DNA of 49,079 nt, taken from IMG/VR virus record IMGVR_UViG_3300025816_000018, positions 1-49,079 of that record, one strand, 5' to 3'. The notes under the pieces were generated by a model. That model did not search any database. It was not told where the DNA came from and saw only the letters and a list, made by a program, of their open reading frames with translations. Shown in pieces: positions 28,503-36,676 of the stretch; position 1 is the first letter of the stretch, and each line of letters begins with the position of its first letter. The stretch is from a virus. The position numbers and the translations under genes were made by a program.

Positions 28503-28752
28503 CTTCTTCTACTCCTGTGTATTTTTGTATTTTATTTAAACTAAGTTTTAGACGCTCAAACGTATCACCGACTTCATCGTCTGATTCAAACATTTTCTTT
28601 TCATCGATTATTAAAAATTCTTTCTGAACTTTATCTAAATCACTTGACATATCTTCGAACCAAGTTTCTAACGTTTCTTGTCTTTTTAATTGAATTATAT
28701 TAGCACTTATACTTGTAAGTAGTAATATACCTAATATTATTTCTATAATCAT
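28483..28752 (-). CDS. Small single-pass membrane protein with coiled coil
   Basis: The 89-residue protein has one N-terminal membrane helix (about residues 3-20) followed by a long charged helix, probably cytoplasmic coiled coil (about 25-80). Such proteins are common in T4-like marine phages without known role. It overlaps the HD-hydrolase gene by 4 bases and the sigma-factor gene by 20, so it belongs to this operon. No catalytic motif was seen. Confidence 0.6.
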   Translation of the reverse strand: MIIEIILGILLLTSISANIIQLKRQETLETWFEDMSSDLDKVQKEFLIIDEKKMFESDDEVGDTFERLKLSLNKIQKYTGVEEDGNTSK

Positions 28753-29564
28753 TTTTTATCTCCAAACAAATCATCAAATAGTTGATTCTTATAATCTTTA
28801 TCTACTTTAGGTTTTGTTTTTTTAGATTTCGGTTGACTTTGTCCTAAATCCGCACTAGGACGAACCTCCTCAACCTCATCTTTTTCAACACCTAAAATAT
28901 CAGAATAAGGTATGTTAGCATCTTCACTAAACATATAACGTTCCATCTCAAAACGAGTAGCAACCATATCTGCTTGATGAACTAACTGAGCAATATTTGA
29001 TTTTATCTTTTTGCCTTCACCAAAACCCATTAGATAAGTTTTGTTAGCTTCTTCATACATACCATCAGCAAGTCTTAATCCTAAATACTCTTGTTCAGAA
29101 TATGTAACACCAAATTGACTTAACGTATAAACTGCTCTGTCAGTAACGGTCATATTATGTAAGTTAGGATTTACTTCATACATTTTACCTTGATTGATTC
29201 TATGCCATTCAGATGGATTAGGTTTATAATAATCTTCTTCGAGACTACCAAGTTTTCCTAAGTCGTGATGCATTGTACAAAATACTACATCATCAACGGT
29301 ATATGTTAACTTGAATCCAAAGTCTTCATAAAGTTTAAATAACTTTTTACCTGCCTCTGTTATATTCATAACGTGGTCAATATAACCTCCGGGCCACGAG
29401 TTGTGAAAATGGTCAGTAGATGAAGCTGGTGCTAACATCATACGTTCTTCAAAATGGTCATACATTTTATTTAACTTATTAGCACGTTCTTCGGAATTAT
29501 GTTCTTTAACATTATCACGAATATACTGCATACGTTCTTGTAAATCTTCTATTTTTAGTTTCAT
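28749..29564 (-). CDS. HD-domain phosphohydrolase
   Basis: With ATG at 29564 the protein has 271 residues; AAGGA lies seven bases upstream, better than the TTG at 29582. It has HD-superfamily metal ligands: H64 in YIDHVM, H100-D101 in HHDLGKLG, and D199 in HQADMVAT. Such enzymes cut phosphomonoesters or phosphodiesters of nucleotides, so possible targets are dNTPs or signalling nucleotides. The C-terminal 50 residues are a Lys/Asp linker ending in a small helix, perhaps a partner-binding tail. Substrate is unknown. Confidence 0.8.
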   Translation of the reverse strand: MKLKIEDLQERMQYIRDNVKEHNSEERANKLNKMYDHFEERMMLAPASSTDHFHNSWPGGYIDHVMNITEAGKKLFKLYEDFGFKLTYTVDDVVFCTMHHDLGKLGSLEEDYYKPNPSEWHRINQGKMYEVNPNLHNMTVTDRAVYTLSQFGVTYSEQEYLGLRLADGMYEEANKTYLMGFGEGKKIKSNIAQLVHQADMVATRFEMERYMFSEDANIPYSDILGVEKDEVEEVRPSADLGQSQPKSKKTKPKVDKDYKNQLFDDLFGDKK

Positions 29565-29574
29565 TTTTATTTCC

Positions 29575-30789
29575 TTATCCAAAAAAGTTATTTTCTTTTA
29601 CAACAAGACTTTTCTTTACATTAGAAAGTTTATTGTAATCTTTTGCGTATTTCTCAAATACTTCACGAGGTTTATCTGATTTAACCATTTCATCAATCGA
29701 CCTTAATACTTTAGCTAAATCTTTATTTATCATTTGTTCTAAGTTGTGTCTGATACCATATATTGATTGTTCAATCAATTCAATCGTATCTAAAAACAAA
29801 TAAAAATTGTGTAGTCTCATTCTAAATTGACCATCCCAATTCCATTCACAAACATCTCTCATATCAGCCCACTTCTCAATGAATCTATCAAAATCATTTA
29901 CACCGATTAAGTTTTGTGTTTTGATTTTATCTAACATCTCAGGCATCTCAGGAAGATGTTTTTCTCTTGGCATATTAAATGCTTCGAATCTCGCATCTTT
30001 AAATGAGAACGAAGTATAATATAAACCAAACACAACTGCTCTGTCAGGAGTAGATGAATCAGTAGTAACCGTTATGTTAGAACCTACATCTTCAAGTGAC
30101 TTTTGTAATTGTAACAACATAAAGAAATCTTGAATACGTGATGTACCTAAAATATGTAGATACTCATTTGATTTCTTTTCGTGTTCTCTACCTTCTAATA
30201 AAGTACATACACTTGCCATAAATCTAAATACATCACCTGCTGTACCACCAATAGACCAACCTTGAAAGTCAAAATCTTTTACTGCAGTATACCATTCTTT
30301 GTAAGTCGTATCATCTTCACCTTGTAATACATTTAAGAATTTAGTTCTACCTGTTTGTTTCTCATTAAAGTATTTAAAGTTTTCCATTGAGATATCAAAA
30401 CATTCTTTAAATTTTCCTGTGTATTTTAACCTCGGCGGGATATCAAGATTCATAGCAATATCAGAGTTGTTTTCTAACCAATCAAAAACTACCGTCTTTA
30501 GTTCAGGCTTCCATTTTATCGCTCCTGATGCTATCTGATATCCACCTGAGTCACCCATAATTAAATTAGTATCACGTTTGAATCCTAATTCATTATAAAA
30601 ATCTTTACGTGATTTATGTGCACCTGCTGTGATTAAAAAATCCGTATATCTAAATTCTTCAGGAAACTCTTCTGTATAAAATCTACAAGTTAGTTCATCT
30701 TTAAATTTATGATTTTTTAATAATCCGTGTCCAAACTCACCTGCTGAGAAAGACGGAAAGTATTTAAATTTACCTATCTTTTTATTCAT
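29575..30789 (-). CDS. dpdA: 7-deazaguanine DNA transglycosylase, DpdA/TGT-like
   Basis: The 404-residue protein has the TGT fold signatures: D80 in MGDSGGYQ (base recognition), D116 in LDIPPR, GWSIGG, the LGTSRIQDFF loop, and D244 in TTDSSTPDR at the place of the TGT nucleophile. TGTs exchange guanine for a 7-deazaguanine in tRNA; phage DpdA does this in DNA. The tRNA-type CxCxxC zinc site is missing: only one Cys (VCEWNWD) and the His of LHNFYLF remain. Together with FolE, QueD and QueE downstream, this points to modified phage DNA. Confidence 0.85.
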   Translation of the reverse strand: MNKKIGKFKYFPSFSAGEFGHGLLKNHKFKDELTCRFYTEEFPEEFRYTDFLITAGAHKSRKDFYNELGFKRDTNLIMGDSGGYQIASGAIKWKPELKTVVFDWLENNSDIAMNLDIPPRLKYTGKFKECFDISMENFKYFNEKQTGRTKFLNVLQGEDDTTYKEWYTAVKDFDFQGWSIGGTAGDVFRFMASVCTLLEGREHEKKSNEYLHILGTSRIQDFFMLLQLQKSLEDVGSNITVTTDSSTPDRAVVFGLYYTSFSFKDARFEAFNMPREKHLPEMPEMLDKIKTQNLIGVNDFDRFIEKWADMRDVCEWNWDGQFRMRLHNFYLFLDTIELIEQSIYGIRHNLEQMINKDLAKVLRSIDEMVKSDKPREVFEKYAKDYNKLSNVKKSLVVKENNFFG

Positions 30790-31934
30790 TATAAAACTCC
30801 TTTATCTTTAAGAAATGCTTCGTAATATTCTGATTCATTCCAAATGTTAACTTCTCTATCTATTCCATTCTTAATAATATAAGCATCCATTAAACAACCT
30901 AAAGAAGATAACTTAGGTATATTAAAGTGAGAATGTAGTTCTTTTATAGAAGACTCTAAAACTTTAAGAGCGCTATTTACATCAAACGGGTCATACAACC
31001 TATCTGCCGGAATACATTCAGGAAAACTTTTGAATCTTGGATAAACTATATCACAACCATATGAAGTAGCTTCTAAAACCGTAAAACTAACATAATCTTG
31101 TAATGCACTATTAAACTGAATAGATGCACGATTTAGTAAATCGTAATAACCATCTTTAGTCATATTAGTTTTAACAATAAAACGTTCTTCTGTTCTATCT
31201 AATTCATTTATAGCATCGACTATAAATTGGTCGTTACTTCTCAATTCTTTAGCACTTGAAGTAAACACCCACTTCCAATCTTTATGTTTAGCAAGAAACT
31301 CTTTTGCTACTTTCATCATAAACATAGGATTCTTTTCCCAATCTAAACGAGAAGAAGAGATTACCATTTTTTCTTCCCAAGCCATTGTAGGATGATAACT
31401 TCTTATCTCATCAAAATTAATCGGTAATGATGTTACGTGTATAGGTGTTTTAAATCCTGCGGCTTTAAGTTCATCACGATTTATAGTACTACCGACAAAT
31501 ATACCTGATAGTCTTTCATCTAATCCCAACTCATAATGTCTCATCCAATTTCTCATATTATATGTGAAATCAAATTCATCTACAGATTGAGCCCAACATC
31601 TTGCATAGAACTTAGGAGTAATTTTATATAAATCACAAGCATAAAAAATAGATTCGATACCGGGTGTCCAATAATCTTGAAGATATATTGTTGATTCACT
31701 TGTAACTTCACCATCTCTAATACGTTCTAATAAATCTGAACATTGATTCATACTATAGATACCACGACCAACTGCATCTAATACCATACCAACTTTTACA
31801 TCGCCTTGTTCATACTTACCATCAACAGATACAAACTCTGCACCAACTTGTTCAAACGCCTTAGGCATCCACTCAGTAGATAACTGATGAGTATATCTTG
31901 ACTTTAAACTTTCTAACGGAAAATAATATATCAT
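30789..31934 (-). CDS. GT-B glycosyltransferase (GT4-like)
   Basis: The 381-residue protein shows a GT-B C-terminal domain: SSRLDWEKNPMFMMKVA near residue 195 and the donor-site region FTVLEATSYGCDIVYPRF near 305. The N-terminal half is less conserved, as usual for the acceptor domain. It lies between DpdA (TAATG junction) and the phosphoribosyltransferase, in one operon with the deazaguanine genes. It may glycosylate modified phage DNA, as T4 glucosyltransferases do on hydroxymethylcytosine, or may act on host surface sugars. The first idea rests on context. Confidence 0.75.
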   Translation of the reverse strand: MIYYFPLESLKSRYTHQLSTEWMPKAFEQVGAEFVSVDGKYEQGDVKVGMVLDAVGRGIYSMNQCSDLLERIRDGEVTSESTIYLQDYWTPGIESIFYACDLYKITPKFYARCWAQSVDEFDFTYNMRNWMRHYELGLDERLSGIFVGSTINRDELKAAGFKTPIHVTSLPINFDEIRSYHPTMAWEEKMVISSSRLDWEKNPMFMMKVAKEFLAKHKDWKWVFTSSAKELRSNDQFIVDAINELDRTEERFIVKTNMTKDGYYDLLNRASIQFNSALQDYVSFTVLEATSYGCDIVYPRFKSFPECIPADRLYDPFDVNSALKVLESSIKELHSHFNIPKLSSLGCLMDAYIIKNGIDREVNIWNESEYYEAFLKDKGVL

Positions 31935-32335
31935 TTTGTCTCCTTTAAATAATCTTGTATTTCTTCACTATTTTTTCTTTCCCACGGATACACAATCCAT
32001 CTATCGCCTTTTTTGTTTGCCCAATAATCAGGCACAACAGAAGATTGTTCGTGATAATGTAATGTAGCTGTATCAGCATTTTTAAATATTTCTGCTTTCA
32101 TTTTTTCTAATGTTACTCCTGTATCTGCTATATCATCTACAATTAAAAACTTTTTACCATACCAAGATTGTAATCTGTCTATCAAAGGCAATCCTAATTT
32201 GTGACTCATCATAACTCCTATACACAACCCGCCTCGAGGTATTGCATAAATTCCTTCATAAACTCCTTCGGGAATCATATCACATAATTCATCTACCATT
32301 AATTCTAATTCATCCCAACTAATGTACTTCTTCAT
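31931..32335 (-). CDS. Purine-type phosphoribosyltransferase
   Basis: The 134-residue protein carries the PRPP-binding signature FLIVDDIADTGVT (D67-D68) and the early loop YAIPRGGLCIGV. VYPWE near the end is typical of xanthine-guanine phosphoribosyltransferase-like proteins. It is shorter than E. coli Gpt (152 aa). It probably salvages guanine or a related base; next to DpdA it could deal with free guanine released by base exchange, or with a deazapurine. Both neighbours overlap it by 4 bases. Confidence 0.8.
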   Translation of the reverse strand: MKKYISWDELELMVDELCDMIPEGVYEGIYAIPRGGLCIGVMMSHKLGLPLIDRLQSWYGKKFLIVDDIADTGVTLEKMKAEIFKNADTATLHYHEQSSVVPDYWANKKGDRWIVYPWERKNSEEIQDYLKETK

Positions 32336-33183
32336 CTTTTCTCCTGTTGTTCTTTTGTAGGTTCATAACGTAAAAGAATTGGCTCAAACTTTCTGTAAGG
32401 CCTTTCTAAAATCTCTCCTGAGGAATTTGTTTGAAAGTTTAAAGACTCTTTACTGAGTACACCTTTCTTAATCATACCGCCTATATTATTTATGTGAACT
32501 ACATTCATATTAACCGCAAATCTTACATTATCTGTGTTATTTTGATATTTATGAAGTGGTGTATATTTACCAGCATCATCTAAACGACCGTCAAATCTCA
32601 TTTCTGTTACTTCTTGTCTACGTTTTTTATCACAATTCATAAATAAAAGACCGCGATTATGTTTCCACACAACATCTAATTCATTTCTGCTTGATTTTAA
32701 AGTAGTTCCATTACCGCCTTTACCTATATAAACTACGCCTGTAAAAGTTTTGTAAGTTATATCTACGTGAAAATTATAATCTAATTGAGGCGGGTAGATA
32801 TTAAGTTCTAAAAAACAAAAGTAATCTTTTCGTCTAATATCGTTATTACGTTCCCATGGATAAATTTTTGATGCTTCTTTCCAAATGTCATCTATAACTT
32901 CTATGTATCGTTCTGTACTCCAAAATGGTACAAATACACTAAACCCATTTGTAGCAGTGTTTGGAGTTATTATTCTATGTTTGTGTGCTTCTTCTTGTAG
33001 TTTTAAGCCAGGTAACATATTTCCATCTTTATCAAAAAGAGGCCAATATTTTTTTCTTAGCTCTTTTAATCCATATTCAAAGTAACCTTCTACCCATTTT
33101 AATTCTTTTTCAGAAAAGAAATTATTTATAATTCTATGTGGCCACGAAATAAGTGGAGAACTTTTTATTACTTTAGGTTTCAA
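32332..33183 (-). CDS. 2OG-Fe(II) oxygenase-like protein
   Basis: The 283-residue protein has a double-stranded beta-helix pattern with possible iron ligands H139-V-D141 (YNFHVDITYK) and H211 in TPLHKYQ, plus R221 in VRFAVNMN as a 2-oxoglutarate anchor. The segment GVVYIGKGGNGTTL supports the cupin-like fold. The start is a TTG inside TTGA that overlaps the previous TGA, matching the ATGA overlaps elsewhere. Such phage enzymes hydroxylate DNA bases, proteins or lipids. Its place inside the deazaguanine cluster suggests a base-modifying step, unproven. Confidence 0.65.
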   Translation of the reverse strand: MKPKVIKSSPLISWPHRIINNFFSEKELKWVEGYFEYGLKELRKKYWPLFDKDGNMLPGLKLQEEAHKHRIITPNTATNGFSVFVPFWSTERYIEVIDDIWKEASKIYPWERNNDIRRKDYFCFLELNIYPPQLDYNFHVDITYKTFTGVVYIGKGGNGTTLKSSRNELDVVWKHNRGLLFMNCDKKRRQEVTEMRFDGRLDDAGKYTPLHKYQNNTDNVRFAVNMNVVHINNIGGMIKKGVLSKESLNFQTNSSGEILERPYRKFEPILLRYEPTKEQQEKR

Positions 33184-33527
33184 TATACTTCAGCTCCGTT
33201 TTCATTATCTTCATAAACAGCACAATAACATAAATCAAATTTTTTATATAATTCTTCAGCAATCATTTCACAAGATTGAGAACCAAAATCACATAAATCT
33301 AATTCAGAAGTATAATACATTTCTCTCAAGTATCTGTTTATTTGTCTTTTAAACATTATAAATTCAACATCTCTATCATCGTGCATAACTTCTTTACGAG
33401 CATCAATATGAAACATATGTCTATGTCTATATTCTAAATAATGCATCTCTGCACCTGCACCATCTGTAGCATCGGGCCAATTATGAGTACCTTCAACTTG
33501 TAGTTTTACTATTATATTTGTTTGCAT
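33180..33527 (-). CDS. Diverged QueD-like (T-fold) protein
   Basis: The 115-residue protein resembles 6-carboxytetrahydropterin synthase in layout: H15 in VEGTHNW, H35-x-H37 in EYRHRHMFHI, a CEMIAEEL helix where QueD has its AE helix, and an ending NENGAEVY like the ETxxxxAEY close of QueD. Catalytic Cys placement is unclear. This type is common in phages and often left hypothetical. It is distinct from the clearer QueD downstream, so it may have another role in the same cluster. It starts at a TAATG junction after the methyltransferase. Confidence 0.55.
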   Translation of the reverse strand: MQTNIIVKLQVEGTHNWPDATDGAGAEMHYLEYRHRHMFHIDARKEVMHDDRDVEFIMFKRQINRYLREMYYTSELDLCDFGSQSCEMIAEELYKKFDLCYCAVYEDNENGAEVY

Positions 33528-34075
33528 TATTTCCTTCCTTTGTTTTGCACATACAATCGTAATTGATGTTTATTTCTGTAGATATAATGTTCTTCAAGAA
33601 TTGTAAATCTTTCTTCTATCTTTGCCATCCACCATTCACGCGGTTTTACTATTAAGTGTGCATTTCTTCCGTCAGGTAAATGTAACAATGCTTTTGCGCA
33701 CGATATAGTAAGAAATGCTCTACGTGAAGTAATTCTTTTTAAGTCATCCAATACATTATCTATGTACTCAGGCTCAACGTGTTCTAAAACATCTACACAC
33801 ACTACATAGTCTTGTGGGTCAGGACTTTTGCTTTTACTTTTTATAGCAGGTTCATATTCTATTACATTACATTCATCTTTAAGAGCCCACTTGAGACTTC
33901 TCTCTTCACCTTCTATATTTCCTGAACCATAATCTATTAAAGTAGTTGCTTGTTGCCATCCAATGTGGTCTCTGATAGTAGCTAATATTCGAGGCTTTGT
34001 AGACTCACCGCCCCACTTGCCTATTGAATGTAGTTCAGAAATTAATTCTCTATATTCTTCAGATATTAACTTCAT
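33527..34075 (-). CDS. Class I SAM-dependent methyltransferase-like protein
   Basis: The 182-residue protein has a Rossmann motif I (TTLIDYGSGN near residue 68) and the post-motif VCVDVLEHVEPEYIDNVL, characteristic of class I methyltransferases. The following FLTISCAKALLHLPDGRNAH and KPREWW are seen in a group of phage methyltransferases of unknown target. It is short, with no clear target-recognition domain. Because it sits between FolE and the QueD-like gene, it may modify a deazaguanine intermediate or DNA. A small-molecule or sugar target is also possible. Confidence 0.7.
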   Translation of the reverse strand: MKLISEEYRELISELHSIGKWGGESTKPRILATIRDHIGWQQATTLIDYGSGNIEGEERSLKWALKDECNVIEYEPAIKSKSKSPDPQDYVVCVDVLEHVEPEYIDNVLDDLKRITSRRAFLTISCAKALLHLPDGRNAHLIVKPREWWMAKIEERFTILEEHYIYRNKHQLRLYVQNKGRK

Positions 34076-34707
34076 TTCATATCCTTTACAAAGTTATAAA
34101 ATTCTTGTCGTACTGAATAATCACCATCAATAAAAGCACCACTCAATTTAGATGTTTTCATTTCAGAGTGAGGATGTTTAACACCACGTAAACACGCACA
34201 TAAATGTTTAGCACTTACCATTACAGCGATACCACCATGAACTTCTAATACTTTATCTAAATGTTCGTGTATTTGCATTGTAAGATTTTCTTGTACTTGA
34301 GGTCTACGTGAATAAAATTCAACCGTACGATTTAATTTAGAAAGGCCAATAATCTTACCTTCAGGTTTAGCAAGATATGCTACGTGAGCAACACCAAAGA
34401 AAGGTAAGTGATGATGTGAACACATTGAATGTACTTGAATATTACCTTCAAATACCATACCATCGTAACTATCAACATTATCAAATGCTGTAATCTTAGG
34501 AGGTTTGTTAAAACAACCTTCTGCTAAATCATTTACCCAAGCTTTAGCAACTCTCATAGGAGTCTCAGAAGCATTAGGGTCTGTAGACCATTCAAACCCA
34601 AGTGAAGACATAAACTTACCATAATGTTCAGCCGCATTTTCTATTGTGCTTTGTTTTTGTTCTTCTGTTAAAGGTTTGTTTCCGTTTGATTTCATTATAT
34701 CTCCCAT
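34072..34707 (-). CDS. folE: GTP cyclohydrolase I
   Basis: The 211-residue protein is a full-length FolE. Zinc ligands are C96 and H99 in SMCSHHHLPFFG and C170 in KHLCACLRG; GLSKLNR and ETPMRVAKAW are the other family marks. It converts GTP to 7,8-dihydroneopterin triphosphate, the first step toward 7-deazaguanine (and folate). With QueD, QueE and DpdA on the same transcript, the deazaguanine route is the likely use. It overlaps the upstream nuclease-like gene by 13 bases. Confidence 0.95.
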   Translation of the reverse strand: MGDIMKSNGNKPLTEEQKQSTIENAAEHYGKFMSSLGFEWSTDPNASETPMRVAKAWVNDLAEGCFNKPPKITAFDNVDSYDGMVFEGNIQVHSMCSHHHLPFFGVAHVAYLAKPEGKIIGLSKLNRTVEFYSRRPQVQENLTMQIHEHLDKVLEVHGGIAVMVSAKHLCACLRGVKHPHSEMKTSKLSGAFIDGDYSVRQEFYNFVKDMK

Positions 34708-35282
34708 TTTCTTATGTAGGGTTTAAATTTTTCTTCAGACATTCTAACCGGAATAATTTGAGTATAATCACCCATCTTACCTGATATGTAAGAAAGTTTT
34801 CGTATCCAACTATCTTCAGATTTGTCCCACTCTCTATAAATAAAATTTCTCATCTCGTGTAAATCATAATAAACATAGCGTCCTGTAGCAAATCCGTCTG
34901 TTACTTCTGTATGATATATCCTATCACTTTTTGAATCTTGAACCCAACCATCTTCTTCTTCACGTTTATGTTCATTCTTTTTAGAATGATGCCACTTCAA
35001 ATATTCTATTCCAAATTCCCAATCATTTTGATACTCACTATAATATAAGTTTGATTTAACATCAGTAGTTATTTCATTAGACCAATTTTTGTTTTTGAAT
35101 CCAAAATCTATTCCCATCTTTTGAGTTTCTTTCCACATATCAAAATTAGTGTAATCATATACTTCATCCCAATGTTGTCGAGCCATATCAAGAAACCAAG
35201 CCTCACCAATTCTACCTTTAGAAAGTTGTTTTTTAAATATTGCTTTAGACACCTTTACTCCATTGTTTCCATCCATACACAT
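34695..35282 (-). CDS. PD-(D/E)XK-like endonuclease candidate
   Basis: The 195-residue protein shows SKGRIGEAWFLDMARQHWDE, then KMGIDFGFKN and EITTDVKSNLYY, which fits a restriction-like active site with D in MGID and D-x-K in TDVK. The rest is charged and aromatic, ending in KPYIRKWEI. AGGAATG precedes the ATG at 35282; an in-frame ATG at 35276 is an alternative. It might cut unmodified host DNA while the phage genome is protected by deazaguanine, an attractive but untested pairing. Confidence 0.6.
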   Translation of the reverse strand: MCMDGNNGVKVSKAIFKKQLSKGRIGEAWFLDMARQHWDEVYDYTNFDMWKETQKMGIDFGFKNKNWSNEITTDVKSNLYYSEYQNDWEFGIEYLKWHHSKKNEHKREEEDGWVQDSKSDRIYHTEVTDGFATGRYVYYDLHEMRNFIYREWDKSEDSWIRKLSYISGKMGDYTQIIPVRMSEEKFKPYIRKWEI

Positions 35283-35487
35283 TCATTCCTAATACAAAGA
35301 TACTCATTGCTACTTGGGGCATGGCTTGTATAAGTAAAGCGTATATTAAAAAGAAAATATTGCCAACGCCCCATATATAGAAACAGAAGATTTTCTGTTG
35401 TGCATTATAGTAGTAGCCGAAGAGTATTAATACAAATCCTAACCAACCTATTATTTCAATTAAATTATGTTCCACGTTTATCTCCAT
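35245..35487 (-). CDS. Three-helix membrane protein, PnuC-like fragment or relative
   Basis: The 80-residue protein is almost entirely membrane-embedded, with helices at about 10-25, 33-52 and 56-72, and ends in NVYGWKQWSKG. The GYYYNA and YGWKQW pattern recalls small PnuC/NMN-transporter-like or SWEET-like membrane proteins, though it has only about one third of a PnuC. It overlaps QueE by 23 bases from the ATG; a GTG at 35475 with GGAG seven bases upstream is an equally good start. Role unknown. Confidence 0.55.
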   Translation of the reverse strand: MEINVEHNLIEIIGWLGFVLILFGYYYNAQQKIFCFYIWGVGNIFFLIYALLIQAMPQVAMSIFVLGMNVYGWKQWSKGV

Positions 35488-36205
35488 AAGTTATAATGTG
35501 AAGTCTATCTGTAAAATTATATCCTTCTTCGATACAAATTTCTGATAGCCATTGTCTACGCCTTGTAAGTTGTTCTCTGTTCAAACCTTCAGGCATAAGA
35601 TACACATTTTCATTCTTAACACTTAATATGTTTTGTAATTCTTTAAACTCTTCTAAATCTGTTTTATTACTGATAACAGGCTTGAGTTGATGAAAGTCGT
35701 GATAATCTAATAATTGTTTCATAGCATCATAATTAGTACGCCACTTCTCGTGTTGTCTTTTATTTGCTTCTGTAACTTCTTTTCCTGTGTAAGGATTCAT
35801 TGTACCCGGTCTCGGTGTACTATTAGATAACTTAGGCGACAATGAAATAAAGTCAGCTTCAGTTTCTACAAATTCAGAACCTTCTGTTTCAATAGTAATC
35901 CAATGGTCGTAATAGGCACCTATCTTACATAGTTCAATTAGTAAGTCAGCGTGTGCTGTAGGGCCACCACCTGTAATCATTGTATATTTTATTTGAGGAT
36001 ATTTTTTATAAAACGTATGAACATCCTCTAAAGTGAATTTACCTTTCTCAGGAGCCCAACTTGCAAAAGGAGTATCACAAAACGATTCAGCAAATTGACA
36101 TCTCAATTTACATCCCGAAACTCTTATCAACAAATGAGGAATACCAATAAACTTGCCTTCACCTTGTAAGCAAGGATACATTTCTCCTATTGCTACTTTA
36201 CCCAA
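35465..36205 (-). CDS. queE: 7-carboxy-7-deazaguanine synthase, radical SAM
   Basis: The 246-residue protein has the QueE opening EMYPCLQGEGKFIG, the cluster-binding Cys32-x3-Cys36, and GGGPTAH. The third Cys lies six residues on (Cys43, SFCDTPFASW) rather than two, so the cluster loop has a four-residue insertion. It turns 6-carboxytetrahydropterin into 7-carboxy-7-deazaguanine. The start is TTG at 36205 with GGAG five bases upstream, overlapping the QueD stop by 13 bases. Confidence 0.9.
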   Translation of the reverse strand: MGKVAIGEMYPCLQGEGKFIGIPHLLIRVSGCKLRCQFAESFCDTPFASWAPEKGKFTLEDVHTFYKKYPQIKYTMITGGGPTAHADLLIELCKIGAYYDHWITIETEGSEFVETEADFISLSPKLSNSTPRPGTMNPYTGKEVTEANKRQHEKWRTNYDAMKQLLDYHDFHQLKPVISNKTDLEEFKELQNILSVKNENVYLMPEGLNREQLTRRRQWLSEICIEEGYNFTDRLHIITYGDKRGT

Positions 36206-36639
36206 ACATACTCCGCGTAATTATTATCGTGTTCCCAAACCCTAACTCGTTCTAACCAAACTCTACCATCTGTTTGACTAATAACAATAGGATTCGCATA
36301 ATCAAATACAAATCTACAACTATCTTCTATACCAGGCCCGTAATTTGCGTGCATTACATTTAATTTTACAATGTCTTCTTTTTCTAATTCTTTTAATCTT
36401 AATAATGCAGGGTCATCGTGTGCTATTAATAGTTTGTGGTCCCATTGTTCTTCTATCCAAGTCTTGAACCACTTTAAATTTCCAAAGTCATACACCCATC
36501 CCTTTTCATCTCTGTAATCACAAGCAAATTTAAGTTCTACATAACGACCATAACCATGAATCCAACGGCAATGTCCATTATCTTTATATTGTCTATGTCC
36601 TGTTGAAATAGGACCTATTCGTTTATATGAATTATACAT
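36193..36639 (-). CDS. queD: 6-carboxytetrahydropterin synthase
   Basis: The 148-residue protein matches the QueD/PTPS family: H15 (STGHRQYK), C24, H28 in CRWIHGYGRYVELKF, then WVYDFGNLKWFKTW, WDHKLLIAHDDPAL and the ending VRVWEHDNNYAEY. The third zinc His of the usual HGH is Tyr here (HGY), as in a known HGY-type subgroup. It converts dihydroneopterin triphosphate from FolE into the substrate of QueE, the next gene. It is the first gene after a possible promoter at 36647-36675. Confidence 0.9.
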   Translation of the reverse strand: MYNSYKRIGPISTGHRQYKDNGHCRWIHGYGRYVELKFACDYRDEKGWVYDFGNLKWFKTWIEEQWDHKLLIAHDDPALLRLKELEKEDIVKLNVMHANYGPGIEDSCRFVFDYANPIVISQTDGRVWLERVRVWEHDNNYAEYVWVK

Positions 36640-36646
36640 AGTGCTA

Positions 36647-36675
36647 ATTTAACTCCATTTTATTATACAAGTCAA
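36647..36675 (-). promoter_or_regulatory. Possible sigma70-type promoter before queD
   Basis: On the minus strand TTGACT and TTAAAT are separated by 17 bases, similar to the five promoters at 40.8-43.1 kb. With this -10 the transcript would start at the queD ATG, nearly leaderless. A TATAAT at about 36661-36666 would allow a 15-base leader with GGAG instead, but has no clear -35. It is weaker evidence than for the other five. Confidence 0.45.
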
Positions 36676-36676
36676 C

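Noticed and set aside
29565-29582. TTG start for the HD hydrolase at 29582
   Set aside because: ATG at 29564 is preceded by AAGGA at seven bases.
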